Source: Brachybacterium sp. SGAir0954
Lineage (GTDB): Bacteria > Actinomycetota > Actinomycetes > Actinomycetales > Dermabacteraceae
Direction: 5' to 3'
Length of the DNA: 64,000 bases
NCBI RefSeq assembly: GCF_005490785.1
Contig: NZ_CP027295.1
Coordinates: forward strand, 2,480,001-2,544,000
Shown here: positions 8,182 through 15,968 of the stretch, piece by piece
Numbering within the stretch: the stretch's first letter is position 1
Layout: each line of letters starts with the position of its first letter
The notes under the pieces: generated by a model
What the model was told of the DNA's origin: nothing
What the model saw: the letters and a program-made list of their open reading frames with translations, nothing else
Databases searched by the model: none
Position numbers and translations under genes: made by a program

Positions 8182-9252
8182 TCAGCGGGAGCCGACGAGG
8201 TTGTTTCCCACGAGGCTGCTCTCGCCGCCGCCGTCGGAGGCGCCGGACGGCGGGGTGCCCCCCTCGGGCGGGGTGCCGCCCATGCCGCCGCCGTCGGACG
8301 GACCGCCGCCCGAGGGCGGGGTCCCGCCCATGTCGCCGCCGCTCACGCCCGGCTCCGTGGACGGATCGATCGCGACCGGGAGCGTCACCGTGAAGCCGGA
8401 GGTGACGTCGCCGTCGACGGTCGCGAGCTGCAGCTCGCCGCCGTCGTCCCCGAAGACGTTGTCGGAGTCCAGCGTGATGTTCGCGAGGTTCTCGGTGGAG
8501 CCGTCGTAGCCGTCCTCCGCGTAGACGGTCTCCGCCACGTCCTGCGGGATCGCGACCTGGGAGGTCGCGAGCAGGTTGTCGGTGCTCGTGATCGAGGCCT
8601 CGTCCGGGTAGACCTCGAAGTGGATGTGCGGCCAGCGGCCTGCATAGCAGCCCGGCATGATGCTGGTGAAGGTGACCTGGCCGTTCTCATCGGCGACCTG
8701 CACGCCGCGCAGGAAGTTCTCGTTCTCGAGCCCCTCGGAGTACAGGGAGTAGAGACCGTCGCCCGTGCAGTGCCAGACGTAGACCGCGACCCCGGCGTAG
8801 GGGGCGTTGTCCTCCTCCATGTTCGTGAGGGTGAGGGTGAGCGTCATCGGGACGCCGGAGACGGCCGTCGTGGAGTCGCCGAAGCTCGCGGTGATGTCGG
8901 AGCGGACGATCCCGGACTCGGTGAGGACGTTGACACCGTTGGTGCCGTCCGCCGGGTAGGGGCCGTTGGTCTCCTCGGGGATCTCGCCGTCGGAGGTGGT
9001 CGAGTCGGAGCCGCCGTCGGAGGCGGCCGAGGTGCTCGAGTCCGAGGAGCTCGACGTGCTGCACGCGGCGAGACCGGCGACCGCGGCACCGGCTCCCAGG
9101 GCGCCGAGGGCCCGGCGACGGGTGACCATCGTGGTGATGTCGAAGCCGAGGCCCTGGTCCGCGAGCGGCTCGTCCTGGTGGGCGAGGCGTCGGCCCTCGT
9201 AATGCAAAGTGCCGTCGGCGTCGCGCTGGAGGCGGGGGTCCTGGTCGGTCAT
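8182..9252 (-). CDS. Tat-exported lipoprotein with intradiol ring-cleavage dioxygenase fold
   Basis: A 356-residue protein. A twin-arginine motif (TRRRALGALG) precedes a hydrophobic segment ending in the lipobox LAAC, so it is probably exported folded and lipid-anchored, after an unusually long N-region of about 45 residues. A Ser/Thr/Asp-rich linker leads to the intradiol dioxygenase domain with GPYPADG, VYVWHCTGDGLYSLYS and CYAGRWPHIHFEVYP; Tyr and His in the last two are the expected Fe(III) ligands. The C-terminal 55 residues are low-complexity Gly/Pro/Asp repeats. I prefer the ATG at 9252, since GAAGGA is 10 nt upstream; the GTG at 9261 is too close to it. Substrate unknown. Confidence 0.85.
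   Translation of the reverse strand: MTDQDPRLQRDADGTLHYEGRRLAHQDEPLADQGLGFDITTMVTRRRALGALGAGAAVAGLAACSTSSSSDSSTSAASDGGSDSTTSDGEIPEETNGPYPADGTNGVNVLTESGIVRSDITASFGDSTTAVSGVPMTLTLTLTNMEEDNAPYAGVAVYVWHCTGDGLYSLYSEGLENENFLRGVQVADENGQVTFTSIMPGCYAGRWPHIHFEVYPDEASITSTDNLLATSQVAIPQDVAETVYAEDGYDGSTENLANITLDSDNVFGDDGGELQLATVDGDVTSGFTVTLPVAIDPSTEPGVSGGDMGGTPPSGGGPSDGGGMGGTPPEGGTPPSGASDGGGESSLVGNNLVGSR
8266..8340 (-). repeat. Imperfect 27-bp repeat encoding Gly-Pro-rich tail of the lipoprotein
   Basis: Two 27-bp units, 8266-8292 and 8314-8340, differ at two bases and are spaced 48 bp apart; a partial third copy lies near 8250. They encode MGGTPP-type repeats separated by SGGGPSDGG. Such a region is prone to length change by slippage. 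Confidence 0.7.
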
Positions 9253-9289
9253 GCGGGTCACGTCCTTCGTCTCGGTGATGATGACAGCG

Positions 9290-9295
9290 ACGCTA
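9290..9295 (-). promoter_or_regulatory. Candidate -10 (TAGCGT) for the dioxygenase-like gene
   Basis: On the minus strand TAGCGT lies 37 nt before the ATG at 9252, giving a leader of about 30 nt that holds the GAAGGA Shine-Dalgarno. No clear -35 is visible. The rest of the stretch 9296-9456 up to the tRNA gene shows nothing further. Confidence 0.4.
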
Positions 9296-9456
9296 CGGAG
9301 CCCGTTTATGCCGCGGCTTCGGCGCTCCTGTGCCCCTGCTGTGCGACGCGTCGTGGACGCCCGAACGGAGGGTGCCGCAGGTCACGTGCCTCCCGATTCG
9401 CGGGCACGGCCCCCGGCGGGGTATCGTTTCTCTCGGCCCTTCGGGGCTCGCCCTCT

Positions 9457-9530
<74 letters not shown>

Positions 9531-9546
9531 CCGAGAAGATTGCAGG

Positions 9547-9580
9547 AACAGGCAGGTCCGGAAGCCCGGACCTGCCTGTT
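9547..9580 (+). terminator. Hairpin terminator of tRNA-Pro
   Basis: Perfect 14-bp stem (9547-9560 with 9567-9580) and a 6-nt loop, beginning 16 nt behind the tRNA. Confidence 0.85.
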
Positions 9581-9581
9581 C

Positions 9582-9889
9582 TCATTCCGGGGCCGTCCAC
9601 CTCGGGTGCGCACGGCGCCCATCCGCACCTGCTGGGCGTCGGCGAGGGCGCAGATGCCGAGCGGGCCCGGCTCGTAGCCGTGGCCGTGGCCGGAGCACGT
9701 GATCCCGCCGCAGGGCAGGCGCGGATCCGACGTCACGATCCCGTTCACGGCGACCTTGGTCCACGGCCCCCTTCGCCCCGACGGTCATCCCGGGGTTCGC
9801 CGGATCCCCCGCGCCCCATCGGCGATCGGAACGTCCGGCAGGCCCCCGCCCGTCGTGACCTCGACCCCACTCACGACGTCCACCCCGCG
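9582..9889 (-). pseudogene. Possible gene remnant between tRNA-Pro and purU
   Basis: This is the only coding-like content of the 402-nt gap 9531-9932. On the minus strand one frame shows the GC-rich third codon positions of a real gene and reads VDVVSGVEVTTGGGLPDVP, then about 12 residues, a TGA at 9785-9787, and then WTKVAVNGIVTSDPRLP, CGGITCSGHGHGYEPG and LGICALADAQQVRMGAV. The frame is open on both sides of the single stop, has no good start or Shine-Dalgarno, and runs into the tRNA terminator. I do not recognise the family. It could be a decayed gene, or a short Cys/His protein beginning at the GTG at 9748. A chance open frame in GC-rich DNA is not excluded. Confidence 0.3.
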
Positions 9890-9919
9890 GCGTCCGTCCT
9901 CGCGAGGCGGCCACCCTTC

Positions 9920-9925
9920 TAGACT
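9920..9925 (+). promoter_or_regulatory. -10 hexamer TAGACT, probable leaderless promoter of purU
   Basis: TAGACT ends 7 nt before the ATG at 9933, and no Shine-Dalgarno is present. No clear -35 is seen. Confidence 0.55.
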
Positions 9926-9932
9926 TCCGGGC

Positions 9933-10802
9933 ATGAGCAGCCCCACCGCCTCCCCCACCGTCGAGTACGTCCTCACCGTCGTGTGCGAGGACAGGCCCGG
10001 CATCGTCCACGCCGTCACCGGTGCGATCGTCGAGGTGGGCGGCAACATCACGGAGAGCCGCCAGTTCGAGAGCGGCGCCACCCAGCGCTTCTACATGCGG
10101 CTCCAGCTGGCCACCTCGGCATCCCCTGCGGAGATCGCCGCGGCGCTCGCACCCGTCGTGGAGCGCTTCGGGATCGAGCACCGGCTCGACGAGGTCGCCC
10201 GCCCGGTGCGCACGCTGATCCTCGGCTCCACCGCGAAGCACTGCGTGAACGACCTGCTGTTCCAGATCGACGCGGGCCACCTGCCGATCGAGGTGCCGCT
10301 CATCCTCGCCAACCACCCCACGCTCGAGCCGCTCGCGACGTTCTACGGGGTGCCCTTCGAGCACCTGCCCACCAAGGGTGAGGGTGCCAAGGCCGCCTTC
10401 GAGGACCGGGTGCGGGAGGCCGTGGTCGAGCACGACGTGGAGCTCGTGGTCCTCGCGCGCTACATGCAGATCCTCTCCCCCGAGCTGTGCGAGGAGCTCG
10501 AGGGGCGCTGCATCAACATCCACCACTCGTTCCTGCCGGGATTCAAGGGCGCGAACCCCTACCGCCAGGCGCACGCCCGCGGGGTCAAGCAGATCGGTGC
10601 GACGGCGCACTTCGTCACGAGCGACCTCGACGAGGGCCCGATCATCGAGCAGGACGTCATCCGGGTGGACCACACGCGCTCGCCGCAGGAGCTCATGGCG
10701 ATCGGCCAGGACGCCGAGGTGCGCACGCTGCGCCAGGCGGTCACCTGGTTCTCGCAGTCGCGCGTCCTCCTCGACGGCACGCGGACGGTCATCTTCCGCT
10801 GA
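9933..10802 (+). CDS. purU: Formyltetrahydrofolate deformylase
   Basis: A 289-residue enzyme that hydrolyses 10-formyl-THF to formate and THF, balancing one-carbon pools and supplying formate to PurT-type purine synthesis. An N-terminal ACT domain (residues about 10-85, YVLTVVCEDRPGIVHAVTGA) senses amino acids in the family. The C-terminal formyltransferase domain contains ILANHPTLEPLA, VLARYMQILSP, the catalytic region INIHHSFLPGFKGANPYRQA and ATAHFVTSDLDEGPII. The length is typical. The ATG at 9933 is supported by the -10 element just upstream; more upstream in-frame codons lack family similarity. It converges on the SDR gene with a 28-nt gap. Confidence 0.95.
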   Translation: MSSPTASPTVEYVLTVVCEDRPGIVHAVTGAIVEVGGNITESRQFESGATQRFYMRLQLATSASPAEIAAALAPVVERFGIEHRLDEVARPVRTLILGSTAKHCVNDLLFQIDAGHLPIEVPLILANHPTLEPLATFYGVPFEHLPTKGEGAKAAFEDRVREAVVEHDVELVVLARYMQILSPELCEELEGRCINIHHSFLPGFKGANPYRQAHARGVKQIGATAHFVTSDLDEGPIIEQDVIRVDHTRSPQELMAIGQDAEVRTLRQAVTWFSQSRVLLDGTRTVIFR

Positions 10803-10830
10803 TCGATATGCCGAGGGCGGCCGAGAGGTC

Positions 10831-11760
10831 TCAGAACACCGGTCGCCCGCCGGTCACGCCGAGCACGGTGCCGGAGACGTAGCTCGCCTCCGTCGGGCTC
10901 GCGAGGAACACGAAGGCCCCCGCGACCTCCGCGGGCTGGCCCGCGCGCCCCAGCGGCGTGTTCCCGCCGAAGGCGACGTAGTCGTCGCTGACGCGCGTGG
11001 CGACGTTGAGCGGGGTCCAGATCGGTCCTGGGGCGACCGCGTTCACGCGGATCCCCTGCGGGCCGAGGTCCGCGGCGAGGTTCACGGTGACGTTATTGAT
11101 CGCGGCCTTCGTCGCCGCGTAGTCCATGAGCGGCACCGAGGGATCGTAGGACTGGATCGAGGAGCAGTTGATCACCGAGGACCCCGCGCGCAGGTGCGGC
11201 GCGGCCTCCTGCGTGATCCAGAACAGCGCCTCGAGGTTCGTGGTCAGGGTCCGGTGCAGGCGCGCGGAATCGATGCCCGCGAGGCCGCGGGGCTCCGCGC
11301 GGCCCCACTGGAACGCGGCGTTGTTCACGAGCACGTCGAGGCCGCCGTGCTCCTGCACCGTGCGGGTCACGAGCGACCGCGCCATCTCCTCCTCGCGGAT
11401 GTCGCCGGGCAGCAGGAGTGCGCGGCGGCCGGCGTCGCGGATCCAGCGGGCCGTCTCCTCGGCGTCCTCCTGCTCCTCGGGGAGGTAGGAGATCGCGACG
11501 TCGGCGCCCTCGCGGGCATAGGCGATCGCGACGGCGCGGCCGATCCCGGAGTCGCCGCCGGTGATGAGCGCGGAGAGCCCCGCGAGGCGGCCGTGGCCCA
11601 CGTAGCTCTCCTCGCCGTGGTCGGGGACCGGGGTCATGGGCGCGGTGAGTCCGGGCGGCTGCTGGTCCTGCGCGGGGAACGACGGCTCGCCGTCGCGGGT
11701 GGAGAGCTCCTGCGCGCGGCGGGCCACCTGCGGTTCCAGGGTGCTGTTCTTCTCGGTCAT
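10831..11760 (-). CDS. SDR-family oxidoreductase (YghA/YdaD-like)
   Basis: A 309-residue short-chain dehydrogenase/reductase. After an unstructured N-terminus of about 45 residues, the NAD(P)-binding motif TGGDSGIGRA appears, then NNAA, and the catalytic Ser, Tyr and Lys in INCSSIQSYD and MDYAATKAAI. The extended N-terminus with PGLTAPMTPVPDHGEESY is typical of the SDR subgroup that includes E. coli YghA and Bacillus general-stress dehydrogenases. The ATG at 11760 has AAGGAG upstream, which decides the start. It stands alone downstream of the ABC operon, 199 nt from it. Substrate unknown. Confidence 0.88.
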   Translation of the reverse strand: MTEKNSTLEPQVARRAQELSTRDGEPSFPAQDQQPPGLTAPMTPVPDHGEESYVGHGRLAGLSALITGGDSGIGRAVAIAYAREGADVAISYLPEEQEDAEETARWIRDAGRRALLLPGDIREEEMARSLVTRTVQEHGGLDVLVNNAAFQWGRAEPRGLAGIDSARLHRTLTTNLEALFWITQEAAPHLRAGSSVINCSSIQSYDPSVPLMDYAATKAAINNVTVNLAADLGPQGIRVNAVAPGPIWTPLNVATRVSDDYVAFGGNTPLGRAGQPAEVAGAFVFLASPTEASYVSGTVLGVTGGRPVF

Positions 11761-11959
11761 CACGGCTCCTTCATCGAGGGCGGGTGCATCCAGGGCGTGC
11801 GCCGCCACGCTATGCCGTGCACCCCCTCCGCGTCCCGCGCCCCGGTCGACCGGTCGGTGGGTGCCCCGGGGAGCGAGACCATCCGGGAGCGCGCGAGGAC
11901 CGCTCTCGTTGCGCGGACGCCGCCCCAGCGCACCTCGACGGATGCGGTCGGAGGTCCCG

Positions 11960-12889
11960 TCAGCCCTTCACGCCGCCGGCGGCGGCGAAGCCCTGGCCCA
12001 GGTTGCGGCCCAGGAACAGGTACAGCACCACGACGGGCAGCGAGTAGAAGATCGAGAAGGCCGCGAGCTGGCCGTAGGCGACCTGCCCGTACTGCGAGGA
12101 GAAGGTGTACAGGGTGACCGCGGCGGGCAGCTTGTCCGGGCTCAGCAGCAGCATGAACGGCACGAAGAAGTTGCCCCACATGGAGACGAAGGTGAAGATC
12201 GTCGCGACCGAGAGACCTGAGCGCATGAGCGGCAGCACCACGGACCACAGGGTGCGGTAGACACCGGCGCCCTCCGTCCAGGCGGACTCCTCGATCTCGA
12301 GCGGCACCCCGTCCATGAACCCCTTCGTGAGGAAGATGGCGTACGGGAGCGAGCTCGCCCCGAGGAACAGGATCGCCCCGCCCATCGAGTCGATGAGGTT
12401 CACCTGCACGAACATCGAGTACACGGGGATCATGATCGCCGTGATCGGCAGGCCCGTGGAGAAGATGATCGTCAGCAGCAGCGGGCGCTTGGCCCGGAAG
12501 CGGTAGCGGGAGAGCGGGTAGGCGCACAGCACCGCGGTCACCATCGTGAGGATCGTGGCCCCGCCGCACAGCACGAGCGAGTTCGCGAGCGGGCGGAACG
12601 TCGTCTCCGTGTTCCAGATGGCGGCGTAGTTGCCTAGGCTCCAACGCTTCGGCCAGCCCACGGAGAGCGAGGCCTCCGTGTCGAAGGAGGCGAGCACCAC
12701 CCACAGCAGCGGCACCAGGAACACGATGCCGATGACGACCATCGCGATGGTGCTCGCGAGGGAGGTGCCGGCGGCGCGGGTGGCCTTCCGGCGGCGGGGT
12801 CCGGGATCCCGGCGCGCGGTCGTGGTGGTGGGCGCTGCGTCCCGGAGGCCCGCGGCGGGGGCGGTGGCGGTCGGGTCGGCGGCGGTCAT
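11960..12889 (-). CDS. Carbohydrate ABC transporter permease (MalG/CUT1 family)
   Basis: A 309-residue inner-membrane permease with six predicted membrane segments. The cytoplasmic EAA loop is recognisable (PLEIEESAWTEGAGVYRTLW), which is where an ABC ATPase docks. The N-terminal 40 residues are Pro/Ala/Thr/Arg-rich and cytoplasmic. The ATG overlaps the stop of the MalF-type permease by 4 nt. It is the last gene of the binding protein-permease-permease operon. No ATPase gene follows, so a shared MsiK-type ATPase elsewhere is likely (known for actinobacterial CUT1 systems; inferred here). Confidence 0.92.
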   Translation of the reverse strand: MTAADPTATAPAAGLRDAAPTTTTARRDPGPRRRKATRAAGTSLASTIAMVVIGIVFLVPLLWVVLASFDTEASLSVGWPKRWSLGNYAAIWNTETTFRPLANSLVLCGGATILTMVTAVLCAYPLSRYRFRAKRPLLLTIIFSTGLPITAIMIPVYSMFVQVNLIDSMGGAILFLGASSLPYAIFLTKGFMDGVPLEIEESAWTEGAGVYRTLWSVVLPLMRSGLSVATIFTFVSMWGNFFVPFMLLLSPDKLPAAVTLYTFSSQYGQVAYGQLAAFSIFYSLPVVVLYLFLGRNLGQGFAAAGGVKG

Positions 12890-13827
12890 CGCTTGTCCTC
12901 CTCCGGCAGCAGGCGCAGGTAGGCGACGGAGGCAAGCGCCCCGATCAGCAGGAGCAGCAGGGCCACGGCGGTGCCGTAGCCGAGCTGCCCGTACGAGAAC
13001 GCCTGCTCGTACATGTACAGGGGCAGGGTCTGGCTCTGCCGGGCGGGACCGCCGCCGGTCATGATGAAGATCAGGCCGAAGACGGAGAGGGTCTGCAGGG
13101 TGGTGAGCATGAGGTTGGTGGCGATCGCGGGCCGCAGCAGCGGGATCGTCACGGACACGAAGCGCCGCACCGGGCCGGCGCCGTCGAGCGCCGCGGACTC
13201 GTACACGTCGCCGGGCACCGAGCTCAGCGCCGCGGAGTAGACGAGCATCGAGAAGGCCGCGCCGCGCCAGATGTTCGCGAAGGACACCGCGATGATCGGC
13301 GCGCTGAACAGGAGGTCCTGGCCGGGCAGGCCGACGGAGGTGAGCAGCGTGTTCAGGCTGCCGCCGTCGGCGAAGAAGGTGTAGAGCAGGTACCCGGCGA
13401 CCACTTCGGGCAGGATCCAGGCGGCGATGACGATCGAGGTGACCGTGAAGGTCATGAGCCGGTTCGCGCGCTCCATGAGCAGGGCCAGGAGCATGCCGAG
13501 CACGTTCTGGCCGATCACCGCGGAGATCAGCGTGAACACCAGCGTCAGCACGACGGAGTTCCAGAAGTCCGCGTCGGTGAAGGCGTCGGTGAAGTTCGTG
13601 AAGCCCACGAAGCTCGTGTCCGAGGCGCCCTCGCCGCGGATCGCGCTGTCGGTGAAGGCGAGGTACAGCGAGTAGAGGATCGGGCCGAGCATGAACACGA
13701 CCAGGAGGATCCCTGCCGGGAGCATGGGCACGGCGCGGACGGCCGTCAGCCGGTCCCCGAGCCGGGAGCGGCGACGCGGCGTGGGGACCTGCGCGCCCGC
13801 AGTGGTGGTGGGTGTCGCGGTGGTCAT
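12886..13827 (-). CDS. Sugar ABC transporter permease (MalF/CUT1 family)
   Basis: A 313-residue membrane permease with six predicted helices, starting with a membrane segment at about 32-54 (VPMLPAGILLVVFMLGPILY). The EAA loop is SSVPGDVYESAALDGAGPVR. It pairs with the MalG-type subunit to form the channel of a CUT1 importer, the class that takes up oligosaccharides and polyols. The ATG at 13827 overlaps the stop of the binding-protein gene by 4 nt, which decides the start over longer in-frame alternatives that lie inside that gene. Confidence 0.92.
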   Translation of the reverse strand: MTTATPTTTAGAQVPTPRRRSRLGDRLTAVRAVPMLPAGILLVVFMLGPILYSLYLAFTDSAIRGEGASDTSFVGFTNFTDAFTDADFWNSVVLTLVFTLISAVIGQNVLGMLLALLMERANRLMTFTVTSIVIAAWILPEVVAGYLLYTFFADGGSLNTLLTSVGLPGQDLLFSAPIIAVSFANIWRGAAFSMLVYSAALSSVPGDVYESAALDGAGPVRRFVSVTIPLLRPAIATNLMLTTLQTLSVFGLIFIMTGGGPARQSQTLPLYMYEQAFSYGQLGYGTAVALLLLLIGALASVAYLRLLPEEDKR

Positions 13828-15218
13828 CCGTTCGCCTCCTGGACGTTCTCGGGACCGACGATGTCCGTCACCGTGGAGTCGTACGCGGCGGCCGCGGAGG
13901 CCGGGTCGCTGCCGGTCAGCACCGCCTCCATCGCCTCCTGGATCGCGGAGGACACCTCCGGGTAGGCGGGCAGGGCGGGCCGGTAGTACGCGGTCTCGAG
14001 CAGGTTCGTGTAGTACTCGACGGCCGGGGAGTACTCGAGGTACTCCTTCACCTCGGCGACGTCGGAGCGCACGGTGATGTGGTTGTCCGCGATCGCGTAC
14101 TGCACGAGCGTCTCGGTGGAGACGAGCACCTCGAGGAACGCGAAGGCGGTCTCGCGGTCGGTGACGTGGCCCGGGATCGACAGGCCCCAGCCGCCGGCGA
14201 GGGTCACCGTGCCGGTGCCGCCGCCGTCCTGGGTGGGCATGTCCGCGAGGCCCACCTCGTCGGGCCACTCGGGCCACGGACGGCCGGCGGACTCTGTCCA
14301 GTTCTGGGAGATCCAGGAGCCGTCCACGAGCATGCCGAGCTTCCCGTCCGGCAGCAGCTGCGTGTAGATCTGCTCGGAGATGTTGGGGTCCAGCAGCTGG
14401 CCGAGCGGGAGCGTGAGCTCCTCCTGGACGATCGTCTGCAGGAAGGTCAGCGCGTCCACGAAGCCCGCCGAGCCGAGCACCCACTTCTTGGTCTCGTCGT
14501 CGTAGAGGCCAGTGCCGTCGCCGGTGCCGTAGAGCAGCATCTCGAAGCCCTGCATCGAGGCCTTCTCGCCCTGCGGCGTGCCGGCGAACAGGAAGAACGG
14601 GGTCGCCTCGGAGTCGGACTCCTTGATCGCGCGGGCCGCCTCGAGGATGTCCTCCCAGCTGGTGGGCTGCCAGTGCGCGGGGAGCCCTGCCTCCTCGAAC
14701 ACGCCACGGTGGAACCAGATGGCACGGGTGTCCGTCGTGATCGGGACGCCGTAGACCTCGCCGTCCTCACCGGTGACGGCGAGCTTGGAGGCGTCGGCGA
14801 TGTCCTTCCAGTGGTCCCAGCCCTCGACGAGGTCCGTGATCGGCTGCAGGTACCCGGCGCCGACGTCGGACAGGAGGATGAAGGAGTCCTCGTAGACGAG
14901 GTCGGGGCTCGTGCGGGGCGAGCTCATGAGCAGCTCGTTCTTCGTGAAGTAGTCGTTCTCCGCGGCCACGATCGGCACGAGGTCCACGACGAGGTCGGGG
15001 TTCTGCGCGGAGAACTCCTTCGCGGCCCCCTGGATCCACTTCTCCTTGATCGTGTTCGAACCGAACTGCTGGTAGGCGATGCGCAGGGTGCTGGGGTCGC
15101 GGCTGCTGCCGGAGCAGCCGGCCAGGGCCCCCAGCGGCAGCACCGTGGCCACGCCCGCGGTCCAGCGCAGGAAGCTGCGCCGCGCGGGGCGGGGGCGGAT
15201 CGGGGTACCGGCGGGCAC
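13824..15218 (-). CDS. Extracellular sugar-binding lipoprotein of an ABC importer
   Basis: A 464-residue solute-binding protein of the CUT1 type. The N-terminus has a twin-arginine-like RRSFLRW, a hydrophobic core and the lipobox LAGC, so it is a surface lipoprotein. The mature part begins RIAYQQFGS and has the two-lobe extracellular binding protein pattern (for example FSAQNPDLVVDLVP, YGVPITTDTRAIWFH, LGMLVDGSWI). The start is GTG with GAGGAGGA immediately upstream. It is the first gene of the operon with two permeases. The ligand cannot be told; a sugar-isomerase gene lies about 13 kb away with no evident link. Confidence 0.9.
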   Translation of the reverse strand: MPAGTPIRPRPARRSFLRWTAGVATVLPLGALAGCSGSSRDPSTLRIAYQQFGSNTIKEKWIQGAAKEFSAQNPDLVVDLVPIVAAENDYFTKNELLMSSPRTSPDLVYEDSFILLSDVGAGYLQPITDLVEGWDHWKDIADASKLAVTGEDGEVYGVPITTDTRAIWFHRGVFEEAGLPAHWQPTSWEDILEAARAIKESDSEATPFFLFAGTPQGEKASMQGFEMLLYGTGDGTGLYDDETKKWVLGSAGFVDALTFLQTIVQEELTLPLGQLLDPNISEQIYTQLLPDGKLGMLVDGSWISQNWTESAGRPWPEWPDEVGLADMPTQDGGGTGTVTLAGGWGLSIPGHVTDRETAFAFLEVLVSTETLVQYAIADNHITVRSDVAEVKEYLEYSPAVEYYTNLLETAYYRPALPAYPEVSSAIQEAMEAVLTGSDPASAAAAYDSTVTDIVGPENVQEANG

Positions 15219-15269
15219 GGGTCCTCCTCGTCGACGGTGACGGCGGCCCGGGTCCGGGACCGCGCGTCG

Positions 15270-15275
15270 ACCTTA
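15270..15275 (-). promoter_or_regulatory. Candidate extended -10 (TGTGTAAGGT) of the sugar ABC operon
   Basis: On the minus strand TAAGGT, preceded by TGTG, lies 51 nt before the GTG at 15218, giving a leader of about 45 nt with a strong Shine-Dalgarno. I see no clear operator, although the imperfect palindrome ATCACATGATCA at about 15293-15304 lies just upstream. Confidence 0.45.
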
Positions 15276-15359
15276 CACAGACCATGGCGCGGATCACATG
15301 ATCAGGGAGGAGACGGCGTGGCGGCGCCGCCCGCGGGGAGGCGCCGCCGCGCGCAGGGC

Positions 15360-15968
15360 TCAGCGGCGCGCGGCCCGCCCGACGCCCTGGGCCTGCTCAG
15401 CGTCCGCGTAGCGCATGCCGGCGGGGACCTGGGCGAGCTCGAACCAGCGCTCGGCGCGCGGGAGCAGCCGCACGTCGTGCCAGGGCACCTCGAATGAGGG
15501 GCTCTGCCAGAGCGTCAGGGCGACCTCCTCCCGGCGGCCGGTCGCGACGAGCAGGAGCCGGCGCAGCCGCGAGTAGGGGTGCGGCGAGGGCCGGGAGGCG
15601 GGCGGCACCGCGAGGTGGCCGTCCAGGGCGAGGGGCCAGATCGTCTCGCCCCAGTGCAGCTCCGCGCCGGCGCCCTTGCCGCGGATCACAGCGGGCAGGC
15701 GCAGGTCGCTCGCGCGCACGGGCCGCGGGGCGAGCGGGGTCCCCCGCTCGAGCACCTCGGGCTGCACCCAGGCGCCGGGCAGCACGAGGCGGCCCTCCCG
15801 GTGGACGTCCACGAGCAGGGCGTCCGCGAAGGGGCCGAGCGGGGCGGAGAGCACACCGTCGCGCGCGAGGTCGCGGCGCGGCGCGGCCAGCACGCGCACC
15901 TCGGCCGTGTCCCGCGGGTCCTCGGTCAGGGCGATCGCCACCTGGGTGCCGGGCAGCGGGTCCCTCAT
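15360..15968 (-). CDS. Hypothetical protein coupled to a Nudix hydrolase
   Basis: A 202-residue protein that I do not recognise. It is predicted soluble, with no signal peptide or membrane segment. The N-terminal half contains FADALLVDVHREGRLVLPGAW, split here as ALLVDVHREG and RLVLPGAW; the C-terminal half ends with WHDVRLLPRAERWFELAQVP. The ATG at 15968 overlaps the stop of the upstream Nudix gene by 4 nt, so the two are translated together and probably act in one process. Codon use matches the neighbours, so it is a genuine native gene. Confidence 0.75.
   Translation of the reverse strand: MRDPLPGTQVAIALTEDPRDTAEVRVLAAPRRDLARDGVLSAPLGPFADALLVDVHREGRLVLPGAWVQPEVLERGTPLAPRPVRASDLRLPAVIRGKGAGAELHWGETIWPLALDGHLAVPPASRPSPHPYSRLRRLLLVATGRREEVALTLWQSPSFEVPWHDVRLLPRAERWFELAQVPAGMRYADAEQAQGVGRAARR

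Noticed and set aside
9785-9787. In-frame TGA as a selenocysteine codon or programmed readthrough
   Set aside because: No SECIS-like hairpin or SelB context is visible, and neither half has a supported start; decay is simpler.
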